Positions 37,178 to 46,630 of a stretch of DNA of 64,000 nucleotides are shown in pieces. The notes under the pieces were generated by a model. That model did not search any database. It saw only the letters and a program-made list of their open reading frames with translations, and was not told the origin of the DNA. The DNA lies in assembly GCA_040879025.1 (NCBI GenBank), contig JBBDLF010000003.1, forward strand, positions 62,001 through 126,000. The letters are read 5' to 3'. Source of the DNA: JBBDLF01 sp040879025 (GTDB lineage: Bacteria; Pseudomonadota; Gammaproteobacteria; Pseudomonadales; Pseudohongiellaceae). Positions within the stretch are counted from its first letter, which is position 1; each line of letters starts with the position of its first letter. Position numbers and translations under genes: made by a program.

Positions 37178-37720
37178 ATGATGAACATAACGAGCGATCA
37201 GAGCGATTCGGAGGGCACAAGCCTGTCCACGCAAAGCCGCCACAGGCCGGCCGATGGCCGACACCAGGGTTATACCCTGATTGAACTGCTCATTGTAGTC
37301 GCGGTTATCGGGGTGCTGGCTTCCATCGCCATCCCTGCCTACCAGCAGAGTGTAATGCGCGGCAACCGATCTGTGGCGCAGGCAGGGTTGATGGATCTTG
37401 CCAACCGGCAGGAGCAATTCTACCTCAACAATAAAACCTATACCGCAGACATGGCAAACCTGGGATATCCGGCCGGCCTGGTATTCACCAGCAGTGGCAG
37501 CAGCGCGCTGGCTTTGAATAATAACCAGACGCCGGTGGGCTCCACGTCCGGAGAGAGGGTCTATTTTCTGCTGATCAACAGTGCCTCAGCCACCGCCTAC
37601 AGCCTGTCCGCCGTTCCGCAACTGACGCAGGCCAATGACGCTGAATGTGGAACGCTCGCCCTGACCAACCTGGGAGCCAGAACCGAGTCCGGCAGCGCGA
37701 CCGCCACGGATTGCTGGTGA
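37178..37720 (+). CDS. pilE: Type IV pilin PilE-like
   Basis: A 180-residue prepilin with an unusually long leader of about 31 residues before HQG-YTLIELLIVVAVIGVLASIAIPAYQQ. The C-terminal disulfide loop (NDAECGTLAL...ATDCW) is that of minor PilE-type pilins, which follow pilY1 in many gammaproteobacteria. It ends the operon. A hairpin follows at 37732-37748. Confidence 0.87.
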   Translation: MMNITSDQSDSEGTSLSTQSRHRPADGRHQGYTLIELLIVVAVIGVLASIAIPAYQQSVMRGNRSVAQAGLMDLANRQEQFYLNNKTYTADMANLGYPAGLVFTSSGSSALALNNNQTPVGSTSGERVYFLLINSASATAYSLSAVPQLTQANDAECGTLALTNLGARTESGSATATDCW

Positions 37721-37731
37721 GATCGCCACCA

Positions 37732-37748
37732 CCGGCCATGACGGCCGG
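37732..37748. terminator. Perfect hairpin between convergent pilin genes
   Basis: CCGGCC and GGCCGG arms surround an ATGAC loop, 12 bases after the pilE stop and before the convergent pseudopilin gene. There is no T run, so it is only a weak candidate for terminating either strand. Confidence 0.35.
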
Positions 37749-37762
37749 CGCACTGATGGTTG

Positions 37763-38320
37763 TCAACAGTTGACCGGTCTGCCGCGGCTGTCGTCGACGC
37801 GACCATCGCCGTCCGCGTCTTTGGCATAACGAAGCCGTCCCGCTCTGTTCACCACCAACTGCTGAATCTTCCGGGAATCCCCATCAACGGGACAGAAGGT
37901 AAAGTTACCGTTCTGATACCGGGTGAATCCCAGGCTGGTCATTTGCAGGTACTGCCGGTTCTGAAAAGCCCGCCATCTGATCGAGCCGTTGACACGGTTG
38001 TGCTCTACCCACAACAACAGACGATCATTCTGATTGAGCTGTCCGTCCCCATTGATATCAGTAAATACGATATGCCCCTGCTGCCAGCTACCGGAACACC
38101 CACTGCCGTCACTGGAGCGACAGATTGTGACCAACCCGGCATTTTTGACCGCTTCCGAACGGGCATAGCGAATAGAGAAGGCAATTTTCTCCAGCGCCTT
38201 TTCGCCGGACTGCGAATGCAGAATTGAATCCATACCGCCCAGGGACATCCCGAGAAACACCGATAGCAGCGCAAGTGAAACGATTGTTTGCATCAGGCTG
38301 ACTCCGATCGTGCCGTTCAA
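37763..38320 (-). CDS. Orphan GspH/FimT-type pseudopilin with atypical cleavage site
   Basis: A 185-residue protein with one N-terminal helix (TIVSLALLSVFLGMSLGGM) and a GspH/FimT-type domain (RYARSEAVKNAGLVTICRS...). The predicted prepilin site is TIG-VSLMQ, with Gln instead of the usual Glu at +5. It also carries calcium-loop-like acidic stretches (DINGDGQLNQND and DADGDGRVDD). It is transcribed toward the minor-pilin operon and is probably an accessory minor pilin. It may belong to another secretion or pilus system; no partners are adjacent. Confidence 0.75.
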   Translation of the reverse strand: MNGTIGVSLMQTIVSLALLSVFLGMSLGGMDSILHSQSGEKALEKIAFSIRYARSEAVKNAGLVTICRSSDGSGCSGSWQQGHIVFTDINGDGQLNQNDRLLLWVEHNRVNGSIRWRAFQNRQYLQMTSLGFTRYQNGNFTFCPVDGDSRKIQQLVVNRAGRLRYAKDADGDGRVDDSRGRPVNC

Positions 38321-38531
38321 CCCCCGACCTCCCTGTATTGAGACTGAAACAATAATCAGTATAGTTCAGGACGCGCGAGAAGGGGGTCTGGACAATACGG
38401 AGCAGCAGGGATACCTTTAATCGTTACAGCGATGACTTTCTTTTCATTCACCTTGCAGCGATTATTCGTGGAGCCTGGGCGGGGGAGCCCACTGTAGTCC
38501 TGGGTGAGACCAGATTAAATGGAACCGATTA

Positions 38532-40037
38532 ATGGACCTGCAGCAATTTTTCGAGCATTGGAATCTTAAAGAACACCCCTTTCAGGCTGAAGAGGCCCGC
38601 AGCGACGCGGTGTACAACCGCATGCTGGAAGCGGCCATCGCTCATCCGGATTTCAGCAAGATATATGGTGATCCAGCCAATCCCGGCACAACCATCGTGC
38701 TTGGCGAGAAGGGCAGTGGCAAGACTGCCATTCGCCTGATGATCCAGCGCAAGCTGAAGGAATACAACAAGGCGCGGGAGACCGGCAAGGTGTGGGTGGT
38801 GTGCTACGACGAGCTCAACCCGGTGCTGGATCGCCTGTCGCGGCACCTGAAAACCGACGACGGCGAAAGAACAATGAAGTCGATTCGGCTTGCCGACCAT
38901 CAGGACGCCATACTGTCGTTGGCAGTGACCGATCTGGTGGACCAGTTGTTCGAGCCCAACAACAAGGCCCGGACCAAGGACCTGTCCCGGACTCTGAAGA
39001 AAATGCCTCCGCAGAAGCGGATGGATCTGGCGGCGCTGGCGCTGCTGTACGATCAGCCGAAGCACGGTCATGCTTCCGACAGGTGGAAGAGGCTGTCCGG
39101 TATTCTGCGTATCCGCTCAAACTGGAATCGCAGCACCCACGGCTTCCTGTTCGTCTTGTCTGCGGTTATTGGGCTGGTCGGGTCGGCGGGCTGGGTAATT
39201 CTGCAAACACCGGGATGGGAATGGTATACCGCCGCCCTGCTCGGCGGTGGCGGCGCTGCTTTCTTCGGCTTGTGGTGGTTTCTGCGGGAGTGGCGCAATG
39301 CACGCCGCGGGCGTCAACTCATTCGTGAGATTCGTGTCGTCAGCCGCGATAACAGCGTGACCGGGCACGAGCTCTGGGATCTGCGACAGGAGGATATTTC
39401 CGGTCAGCCCATGCCCGTCAAGGGCGACCAGGACAGCCGCTATGACATGACTGCCAGGTTTCTGGGGGTCATCGAAGCCTTGGGCTACTCCAGCCTGATC
39501 GTACTGGTGGACCGCATCGATGAGCCTGTACTGGTGCACGGTGACGCCAAACGCATGAGGCTGTTGGTGTGGCCGATGTTGAACAACAAGTTCCTGCAGC
39601 AGGAAGGCGTTGGAATCAAGATGCTCATGCCGATAGAACTGAGCCAGATGCTCGCTGCCGAAGACGTGGATTTCAAACGCCAGGCCCGCCTGGACAAGCA
39701 GAACGTGGTCAACCCTCTCAAATGGACCGGGAACACTTTGTACGACCTGTGTTCCTGGCGGTTCAGGAACTGCCAGCGTCCCGACGCCGAAAACACGGTT
39801 CCGCTGGAGGGGATATTCGACGATGACGTCGACAGCGGCTACCTGATCGACGCGCTGGACCAGATGCATCAGCCGCGGGACGCGTTCAAGTTTCTCTATG
39901 CGGTGGTTCTGGAACACTGCCGCAACACACCCGGTGGCTCCGGAGACTTCCAGATTTCCCGCGCCACGCTGGACTATGTCCGTCGCGAGCAGAGCCAGCG
40001 CGTGGTTGACCTGTACCGGGGGGTGTCCGCAAACTAG
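38532..40037 (+). CDS. Membrane-inserted P-loop ATPase of unknown role
   Basis: A 501-residue protein with Walker A GEKGSGKT at 58-65 and a Walker B-like strand LIVLVDRIDEP at 322-332. Two transmembrane helices at about 203-225 and 232-251 split the ATPase between these motifs. An insertion of helices into the P-loop domain is the KAP-type arrangement, but I cannot place it in that family by motif alone. No partner enzyme is adjacent. The gene is preceded by a 211-base spacer and followed by a small lipoprotein. Possible roles include signalling or membrane-linked defence; nothing in the sequence decides. Confidence 0.7.
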   Translation: MDLQQFFEHWNLKEHPFQAEEARSDAVYNRMLEAAIAHPDFSKIYGDPANPGTTIVLGEKGSGKTAIRLMIQRKLKEYNKARETGKVWVVCYDELNPVLDRLSRHLKTDDGERTMKSIRLADHQDAILSLAVTDLVDQLFEPNNKARTKDLSRTLKKMPPQKRMDLAALALLYDQPKHGHASDRWKRLSGILRIRSNWNRSTHGFLFVLSAVIGLVGSAGWVILQTPGWEWYTAALLGGGGAAFFGLWWFLREWRNARRGRQLIREIRVVSRDNSVTGHELWDLRQEDISGQPMPVKGDQDSRYDMTARFLGVIEALGYSSLIVLVDRIDEPVLVHGDAKRMRLLVWPMLNNKFLQQEGVGIKMLMPIELSQMLAAEDVDFKRQARLDKQNVVNPLKWTGNTLYDLCSWRFRNCQRPDAENTVPLEGIFDDDVDSGYLIDALDQMHQPRDAFKFLYAVVLEHCRNTPGGSGDFQISRATLDYVRREQSQRVVDLYRGVSAN

Positions 40038-40129
40038 CTTCCGCAGAGGCGGCACATGGTGATTCAGAGGCTCCCTGGGGATCCGCCAGTGGACACGAAT
40101 AGTGACGGGGGTTTATTCTGTCTACCTAC

Positions 40130-40177
40130 TTGTTCGTGTCTTGGACAAGCCTGTTGTTTGTGTCTCGGACAAACCTG
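40130..40177. repeat. Two-copy 24-base tandem repeat upstream of the lipoprotein
   Basis: Two units start at 40130 and 40154 and differ at three positions. Each has the imperfect palindrome TTGT-11-ACAA. They lie 8 bases before the lipoprotein ATG, partly where a promoter or operator would be expected, and could bind a dimeric regulator in tandem. Confidence 0.6.
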
Positions 40178-40185
40178 GGAGTGAC

Positions 40186-40455
40186 ATGAAAGCTGTTCTC
40201 GCCGTAGTTTGCTTTTCCGTGTTGCAGTTGGGCTGTCAAAGCCTCTACGAGGACGATGGAATCTCACAAATCCGTACCCGCGCCGACGTGGCTGCCTACA
40301 ACGCCGGCGTGAGTTCAGAAAGTGAAAAACTGGTGTGTACGCGGGAATTCGTCGTCGGCTCAAATATACGGCAATATGTCTGTTTAACCGCAGCCCAGCG
40401 AGAGCGCCTGGCCCGGCAAGCCCAAGCGGATCTGGAGTATCTAACCAATCGGTAA
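40186..40455 (+). CDS. Small lipoprotein
   Basis: An 89-residue protein with a lipobox (FSVLQLGC, Cys at about 17). A charged mature part has two cysteines around EFVVGSNIRQYV and a helical end. Similar small lipoproteins with a C...GS.I...C pattern are frequent in gammaproteobacteria and have no known role. The start at 40186 is chosen because it gives the signal sequence; an upstream ATG at 40102 would read through the tandem repeat. Confidence 0.7.
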   Translation: MKAVLAVVCFSVLQLGCQSLYEDDGISQIRTRADVAAYNAGVSSESEKLVCTREFVVGSNIRQYVCLTAAQRERLARQAQADLEYLTNR

Positions 40456-40461
40456 GAATTG

Positions 40462-41874
40462 ATGCGAAGGACTGTTTACCTGTTTCTGGCCGTCATTTTC
40501 CTTTTTGACCTGGGAGCTTTAGCGCAGGAGCGGCGGGTTGACCTGGCTGTCGACCGCATTGGCCTGTTCAGACAGCAGGTCGATGAAATCGAGAGTACGT
40601 TTGGCAGAACCGACCATCGGCTCGTCGAAGCCTACCACGAACTCAGCATTGAGTTGGTCAGCGCCAGTTTGTTCGATGAGGCCGATGAGGCATTGAGCCG
40701 GGCGATCCAGTTGGTCAGGCACCTGGAGGGAATCTACACGCCGGCCCAGATTCCCCTGCAATTACGCAGATTGGAAACCCTGGGGAGTGCGGGAAACTGG
40801 CGCGATGTGCGTGAGCGTTCTCCGCACCTGGTCTGGTTGCTGGAAGGGTTGTTGGACGGGTCCTTGCACGAGCCCTTGGGAGAGTCCTTGGGAGAGTCCT
40901 TGCAAGAAGGCGTAACACCATTCGAAGACTCCATCCCGTTCACCCTGACGACGCTGGCGGACTTACACCTGCGCGGAGTGACCCGTGATACTCCAGTGAC
41001 GCAGGCGCACCACTTCAACGAGGCTGAGCGGATCAATCAGTTGGCAATCGATGTGGCCTACGAGGTCTGGGGCGAGTCGGATACGCGGGTTGCCGGGCTG
41101 CTGTACCGCCGCGTACTGCAAAACTTCATGCAGGCCGAGGTGGTGCGAATCGGTGGTGAGTCCGCCCTGACCTTGCGCAGGTATTCAGACAGCGGTCTGG
41201 CAAAAACGCGAAATGAGGCGTTGAAGGACTATTATCTCTCCGGGTTGATGCTGCTTGCGGAGATCAGGAACCTGTACGCGGGCCAGCCCCAGCCTGACCT
41301 GGAAGCAATCGGCCTCGCGGATGTTTATATCGCCGACTGGCAAGTGATTTTCGGCAACCCCGAGGCAGCCGACCAGGCTTATAAGAGGGCCAATGACCTG
41401 TTGTTGACGGCCGGCATGGAACAAACGGCAATCAACCGTTTCTTTGCCTCCCCCATGCTGCTGCCCGTGCCGGATTTTCATGCCGGTGTTGACGCTGCAA
41501 TGGCCGCGGCCGCTACCCATGAAATCGGCGAAGGACCGGCGGAACCCAGCCCGCTTTTGATTTTCAGGCAATGGTCCGCCGCCTTTCCTTATGTGATCAC
41601 CTCCATGTTGAACGTGCGTACAGAACCAGGTGGGCCAGGCGTTATCTATTCCTTTCATCTCGCCGGCCTGGACGCGGTGCGCCGGTGGCACCGGGACCGC
41701 TACGAGAAATCAGTCAGCGAAGCCCGGCACCTGGAACGTGTCAGTGAAACCTTTGACCAGCCGGTGGGGGATGAACTGGAACGGGTGATCATGGATTTCC
41801 GCTTTCGTCCCAGACTGGTTGACGGGGTCCCGCAACCTGTCAATGCCTACCTGGTTTACCAGGCTTTCAGGTAA
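40462..41874 (+). CDS. Exported helical (TPR-like) protein of unknown function
   Basis: A 470-residue protein with a signal peptide (VYLFLAVIFLFDLGALAQ) and a largely helical mature part. Helix pairs such as HRLVEAYHELSIELVSASLFDEADEAL, seen here as HRLVEAYHEL and FDEADEALSRAI, suggest tetratricopeptide-type repeats. A short local duplication gives LGESLGESL near residue 140. It starts 6 bases after the lipoprotein stop, so the two are probably one operon; a strong terminator follows at 41888. I do not recognise a named family. Confidence 0.65.
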   Translation: MRRTVYLFLAVIFLFDLGALAQERRVDLAVDRIGLFRQQVDEIESTFGRTDHRLVEAYHELSIELVSASLFDEADEALSRAIQLVRHLEGIYTPAQIPLQLRRLETLGSAGNWRDVRERSPHLVWLLEGLLDGSLHEPLGESLGESLQEGVTPFEDSIPFTLTTLADLHLRGVTRDTPVTQAHHFNEAERINQLAIDVAYEVWGESDTRVAGLLYRRVLQNFMQAEVVRIGGESALTLRRYSDSGLAKTRNEALKDYYLSGLMLLAEIRNLYAGQPQPDLEAIGLADVYIADWQVIFGNPEAADQAYKRANDLLLTAGMEQTAINRFFASPMLLPVPDFHAGVDAAMAAAATHEIGEGPAEPSPLLIFRQWSAAFPYVITSMLNVRTEPGGPGVIYSFHLAGLDAVRRWHRDRYEKSVSEARHLERVSETFDQPVGDELERVIMDFRFRPRLVDGVPQPVNAYLVYQAFR

Positions 41875-41887
41875 AAGCCAGGTAAAA

Positions 41888-41913
41888 AAAGAGCGGCCGG
41901 TAAGCCGCTCTTT
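41888..41913. terminator. Bidirectional rho-independent terminator
   Basis: A perfect ten-base stem, AAAGAGCGGC (41888-41897) and GCCGCTCTTT (41904-41913), closes a CGGTAA loop. A/T runs on both sides let it end both the helical-protein gene and the convergent receptor gene. Confidence 0.85.
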
Positions 41914-41937
41914 CTCAAGACCATTGGACTGCTTGAT

Positions 41938-44856
41938 TTAAAACTCGAATGTCAGGCGCCCGTAAATCAGACGTCCGATGGCGTCATACAGGCGGTCTTC
42001 CGTACCACCCAGTTCCGCCATGCGCTGCGGCCTTCTGTCGAAGACGTTACGCGACCCGAGGGTTACGGTGATTTCGCTGCCCCAGGCCTCAAAGCCACTG
42101 TAGTTGTACGCCAGGTCTTCAACGTGTGACGCGCGCAACTCGGTAACTGTGCGAGGAACCACATTCGGATGGAGCCCGCCCAGCAGGTTGCCCTGATACC
42201 CTTCATAACGCAGGGAATGCAGGTAGTGGCTGGTGAGCGCGGCGCTGTGACTGCCGTTTACCCACCCGATACTGAGATTGCCCTTGATTCGCGGCATCGG
42301 CGGTACAGCGCCAGTGGACCAGTTCCGATGTCCCACGGCTTGCTCCTCGGAATCCGCCGCGGTCAATTGGTACAGATACTTGTCCAGATAGGTCGCCGCC
42401 AGGCCGAAGTTCCAGGAACCCAGGGAATCCAGCCCCCCGGGCAGTTCAAACTGGTAACGGAAGTTGAGGTCCCAGGCCTCGACCAGCATACTGGATGCGT
42501 TCGAACTGCTCTGGAAAACCCGCACTATCTCGCCCAGGTTGTTCGGATCCCGGAGAACCCGATCGTCGGATCGAGGATCGGCCACCCACGTGGCAATCTG
42601 CGCCGTAGTAGGCAACTGTCCCGACGGGATAGACCCGTAGGCCTGCTGGAAGTTGAAGTAGTCGTTGTTCAGGATATCCTGCGAACCCGAGCTGACGATC
42701 CGGTCAGTGAAATCGGTCTCGCTGTAGGTCAACGACAGTCGCATGCCGTTGATGATATCCCAATCAAAACCCGCGCTGATGGTGTCCGCGCTTTCCGGCA
42801 CCAGGTTCGGGTTGCCCTGGCTACAACTTGACGTGAAGGCAGCGTAGGTGGAGAACGGGTCGGCGATATTCTGCAGACCGCACACCTGCGGGGAGTTCAA
42901 CTGGTTCAGGGTGGGCGCGATAAAGGACGTTCCCTTGGTTGCACGCAGTGTCAGGTTATTGAACGGGCTGTACACGATGCCATACTTCGGATCGGTGGAA
43001 CTCTGGCCAGTGCTGTAATCCTCATTGCGCACCGCCAGCTGCAGTTCCACATTGTTGAGCAACGGCACGGATAATTCGGCGAAGTAGGAATCAGAATAAC
43101 GGCCGCCATGATTCGGCAGTGCCTGAGATCCAATCCACTGGTCGTTCTGCTGCTGGTAGGATGTCGGGATGTCGTCAAACTGTTCATCCCGCCGCTGATA
43201 ACCGACAGCGGCGCCGACCGGTCCCCCCGGCAGTTCAAAACCAAACAGCGGCAGATCGCCGTTGATCACGAGATCCAAGGTCTGCAGCACGTCTTCGTTA
43301 CGCTCCCGTGCGTAGTTCACCGTGGAATCGGCTACCGCCTGGGTGTTGTAGCCGCCGCCGACGGGATCGGCGAACGGGCTGAAACAGGTTTCCGGGTCCG
43401 CCACGTTGCAGGTGAGGCCCCTCTGCAGACCGCCAAAGCTGCCCTCGTACTCCTTGTCATTGTCGACTTCATGGCCCCACATGTAAGCGGCATGGCCTTC
43501 CCAGCCTTCAAGAAAAGGCACGGTAAAGTCGGCCTGCAGGGCAAACCGGCTGCCGTAGGTCAGGCCGTCCCGCGGGGATGAACCGTCGCTGTTGAAGATG
43601 GCAGGCTTGGTGCCGTGCTTGGCCCAGGGACGCCAGGAGACGAAGGTTACGTCTTCGTTGAACGGAATACCGTTGGGGTCGAGGATGACCTGGCCAAACG
43701 GGTCTCCGCCGGCACGGTCAGGGATTCCATCGTTGTTGGCGTCCTGCGCGAACAGCGGATTGCCGTTGGCATCCATGGCCCGATAGGGGTTGCCGGGTAT
43801 CTCGCCGCGTATTACCGGAAGTTCGGTAACCCGGCCGCCGGGGTTGATGGGGGAGCCGCGGACCTCATGGCGCATGCTCCAGTAACTGTAGGTGGCATTC
43901 ACCGACAGGTCGTCGCTGAAATCATAAGTGGCGCTGGTGAACAGGTTGCCACGCTGAATTGGATAACGATAGTCCCAAAATTCGCCATAGTCGTAGGCGC
44001 AGTTGTTTGCGCCCCGCAACCAGCCGAACTCGCCGTTGTTGATCTCGGAGGGGTCCCCGGGTTCGGTGCCACAGGCGGGGTCGGCTGTGGTAACCGAACT
44101 GCCGGTCAAATTGCCGGCGGCATCACGAGTCGGTACACCATAGTCGCCCGGGGTAGCCACACTCGACCAGACAAAGGCCGAATTCAGGGTTTCCGGACGG
44201 TCACGCATCTCCAGGCGACTGTGTTCACGCCAGCTTGCCGCAGCGACGATATCGATGCCGTTGAATTCGGTGCCGTACAGAGCCTGGAACTGGACATCGT
44301 TGTAATCGCCCTCGTCATCGTTCTGGCTCATGCTTTCAAATTTGAATCCATCGTAGGACTTGATGGGGACGAAGTTCACCACCCCCGCCACAGCCGCGGA
44401 ACCATACAGGGCCGCAGCTCCGTCGGTCACGATGTCCAGACGCTGGATGGCAATCTGCGGCAACACCGAGTTAACGTCGGTGGTCGGTGAACGCAGTCCG
44501 TCCGTCAGGTCGAGCGTGGCGCCCGGGCCCAGGCCGCGCAGGTTCAACGAAGTCGAAATATTACTGGCGCCGGTAAAGGCGTTGGCTGTCACCGTAGTGC
44601 CCTGGTTGATATTCAGTGCGTGAATGACGTCTCCCATATTGGGCGTGCCGGCGGCGGCAATCTCATCCGCCGTGATCTGTGTGATGGGCGATGCCGCTTG
44701 AAACCCTTCAGACCTGCGAATGTAGGAACCGGTCACTACAACTTCCTCTATCTCCGGTTCCTGCTGTGCCACGCTGGTATTGGCGAATTGCAGTAGCGAC
44801 ATGGAAACTGCCGCGCATAGCAGCTTGCGACGATGTGGCGTTAGTCCTCTGTTCAT
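41938..44856 (-). CDS. TonB-dependent outer-membrane receptor
   Basis: A 972-residue receptor with a signal peptide ending near NTSVAQQ, then EIEEVVVTGSYIRR, a plug domain (with GAAALYGSAAVAGVVNFV) and a beta-barrel ending RLIYGRLTFEF with a C-terminal Phe. It belongs to the large-receptor type common in polymer- or peptide-using bacteria. The ATG at 44856 has an AAGGAAA site. No substrate-specific enzyme is next to it, so the ligand is open. Confidence 0.92.
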   Translation of the reverse strand: MNRGLTPHRRKLLCAAVSMSLLQFANTSVAQQEPEIEEVVVTGSYIRRSEGFQAASPITQITADEIAAAGTPNMGDVIHALNINQGTTVTANAFTGASNISTSLNLRGLGPGATLDLTDGLRSPTTDVNSVLPQIAIQRLDIVTDGAAALYGSAAVAGVVNFVPIKSYDGFKFESMSQNDDEGDYNDVQFQALYGTEFNGIDIVAAASWREHSRLEMRDRPETLNSAFVWSSVATPGDYGVPTRDAAGNLTGSSVTTADPACGTEPGDPSEINNGEFGWLRGANNCAYDYGEFWDYRYPIQRGNLFTSATYDFSDDLSVNATYSYWSMRHEVRGSPINPGGRVTELPVIRGEIPGNPYRAMDANGNPLFAQDANNDGIPDRAGGDPFGQVILDPNGIPFNEDVTFVSWRPWAKHGTKPAIFNSDGSSPRDGLTYGSRFALQADFTVPFLEGWEGHAAYMWGHEVDNDKEYEGSFGGLQRGLTCNVADPETCFSPFADPVGGGYNTQAVADSTVNYARERNEDVLQTLDLVINGDLPLFGFELPGGPVGAAVGYQRRDEQFDDIPTSYQQQNDQWIGSQALPNHGGRYSDSYFAELSVPLLNNVELQLAVRNEDYSTGQSSTDPKYGIVYSPFNNLTLRATKGTSFIAPTLNQLNSPQVCGLQNIADPFSTYAAFTSSCSQGNPNLVPESADTISAGFDWDIINGMRLSLTYSETDFTDRIVSSGSQDILNNDYFNFQQAYGSIPSGQLPTTAQIATWVADPRSDDRVLRDPNNLGEIVRVFQSSSNASSMLVEAWDLNFRYQFELPGGLDSLGSWNFGLAATYLDKYLYQLTAADSEEQAVGHRNWSTGAVPPMPRIKGNLSIGWVNGSHSAALTSHYLHSLRYEGYQGNLLGGLHPNVVPRTVTELRASHVEDLAYNYSGFEAWGSEITVTLGSRNVFDRRPQRMAELGGTEDRLYDAIGRLIYGRLTFEF

Positions 44857-45428
44857 TTTCCTTCCCCCTTCAGGTTTGTGTTTTTAAAGACAGTTTTTGC
44901 TGACAGTTGATCGCACGAGTCCTGAGTCCATTCGATCGGAATCGTGAGGGCTTCAACAATCGTCTAAGAGGAGGTTCAACAGCGAGAATCGATCCCAACT
45001 TCTGAGGGTGGACGTCAGTACTACCGTCCCTGCCGTTCATGGAGAATCCAATAAGCCAAAGCAGATAACATACAGGGCTTCGGATTACCGGTTATTTTGA
45101 TTCTTATAAACCCATTCTAGACAATGGACCGGCACTGTTCAGTGCAGGTCCAGCCCAATACTAAACACACGCAACTTGTGGGTCAACTAAAAACTATGGC
45201 AGTTGGCGTCAAGCGCCCATTACAAACCAAGGCGTCAATAATGCCGCCAACGCCAGTCGACACGTTCCGTCGGAGCGCCAGGTCTGCCGCTTGCCAGCAA
45301 TCACTGAGAATGATTATCATTCGCCACCGACCCCCAACTTGCGTGTCGATTTGAGGTGCATGTAGACGACTATTTGGTAAGCTTCGCCTTTCAATAACAG
45401 ACGGATTAAATCGGACGAGGAGACTTTC
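44857..45428. other. Divergent spacer between the receptor and Asp-box genes
   Basis: No credible gene in these 572 bases. The only structured item is the Fur-box-like palindrome at 45308-45322, about 106 bases before the Asp-box gene. The 45100-45300 stretch shows no codon-like pattern on either strand. Confidence 0.5.
45308..45322. repeat. Palindrome family, member 1 (Fur-box-like core)
   Basis: GAATGATTATCATTC is a perfect palindrome around the central base pair, followed by GCCACCGACCCC as in the other members. The left outer arm is missing here. The core equals the middle of the classical Fur consensus. Confidence 0.7.
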
Positions 45429-46616
45429 ATGAGCAGGGTACGAATACTGGCCGGCACACGCAAAGGGGCGTTTATCATCAACGCCGACGGCAAACGCGAC
45501 AAGTGGACCATTGAAGGGCCACACTTCGGTGGCTGGGAGATCTACCACATGGCCGGCTCGCCTGTGAGTCCGGAGCGCATATACGCCTCGCAAACCTCTG
45601 ACTGGTTCGGTCAGATCATTCAGCGTTCCGACGACGGCGGCAAATCCTGGATGCAGCCCGGTACCCCGCCCGGCGAGCCCACCACCACTCCGGACGGCAT
45701 GCCCAAGGCCGAGAGCAACAAGTTCGTGTACGACACGTCAAAGGAAACCGGGGCGCCGCTCACTACCCACCAATGGTATGACGGCACTCCCCATCCGTGG
45801 GAATTCAAACGAGTGTGGCACCTGGAACCTTGTCTGAGTGACCCCGACACGGTGTTCGCCGGTGTGGAAGACGCCGGCTTGTTCAAAAGTACTGACGGCG
45901 GCGAGAACTGGAAAGAGGTTTCCGGCCTGCGCGGCCATGGCACAGGCATGCAATGGACGCCCGGCGCCGGCGGCATGTGCCTGCACAGCATCCTTCTGGA
46001 CAAGAACGACCCCGAGCGCATCTACGTTGCCATCTCCGCCGCAGGCGCGTTCCGCACTGATGATGGGGGCAAAACCTGGAAGCCCATCACCCGGGGCCTG
46101 CACTCCCCGTACATTCCCGACCCCACCGCTGAAATCGGACACTGCGTGCACCGCATCGCCATGCATCCCTCCCACCCCGATGTACTGTTTATGCAAAAGC
46201 ACTGGGACGTGATGCGCAGCGACGACCGTGGCGACAATTGGTACGAGGTGAGCGGCAATCTCCCCAGTGACTTCGGTTTCCCTATTGCCGTGCATGCGCA
46301 CGAACCGAATACTATCTATGTGGTGCCTATCAAGAGCGATTCGGAGCATTATCCGCCCGAAGGTAAACTGCGCGTCTACCGCAGCCGCAACGGCGGCAAT
46401 GAATGGGAGGCTCTCACGAGAGGGCTACCTCAGGAGAACTGTTATGTGAACGTGCTGCGCGATGCCATGGCCATCGATCGCCTCGATCAGTGTGGCATCT
46501 ACTTCGGCACCACTGGAGGCCAGATCTATTGCTCGCCCGACAGCGGCGATAACTGGATCACCGTGGCGGCGAACCTGCCACCGGTGCTGTCGGTGGAAGT
46601 GCAAACCCTGCAGTAA
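45429..46616 (+). CDS. Asp-box (BNR/sialidase-like) beta-propeller protein
   Basis: A 395-residue protein without a signal peptide. It has six Asp-box turns, for example RSDDGGKSWMQ, KSTDGGENWKEV, RTDDGGKTWKPI, RSDDRGDNWYEV and SPDSGDNWITV, which mark a six-bladed propeller. It is annotated in databases as exo-alpha-sialidase- or VPS10-like, but the sialidase Arg triad and FRIP motif are not visible, so enzymatic activity is doubtful. The MoaD/ThiS-like gene follows after 14 bases and is probably co-transcribed. A GAGGAGA site precedes the ATG. Confidence 0.82.
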   Translation: MSRVRILAGTRKGAFIINADGKRDKWTIEGPHFGGWEIYHMAGSPVSPERIYASQTSDWFGQIIQRSDDGGKSWMQPGTPPGEPTTTPDGMPKAESNKFVYDTSKETGAPLTTHQWYDGTPHPWEFKRVWHLEPCLSDPDTVFAGVEDAGLFKSTDGGENWKEVSGLRGHGTGMQWTPGAGGMCLHSILLDKNDPERIYVAISAAGAFRTDDGGKTWKPITRGLHSPYIPDPTAEIGHCVHRIAMHPSHPDVLFMQKHWDVMRSDDRGDNWYEVSGNLPSDFGFPIAVHAHEPNTIYVVPIKSDSEHYPPEGKLRVYRSRNGGNEWEALTRGLPQENCYVNVLRDAMAIDRLDQCGIYFGTTGGQIYCSPDSGDNWITVAANLPPVLSVEVQTLQ

Positions 46617-46630
46617 ATGGAAAACGGCAT

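Noticed and set aside
40880..40915. Nine-to-fifteen-base repeats in the helical-protein gene as a mobile or CRISPR-like array
   Set aside because: Only two to three in-frame copies giving LGES; a simple local slippage duplication.
45308..45322. True Fur operator controlling the Asp-box gene
   Set aside because: The same core recurs after stop codons and in other spacers as part of a larger hairpin, so a dispersed repeat is the safer reading; Fur binding remains only a possibility.
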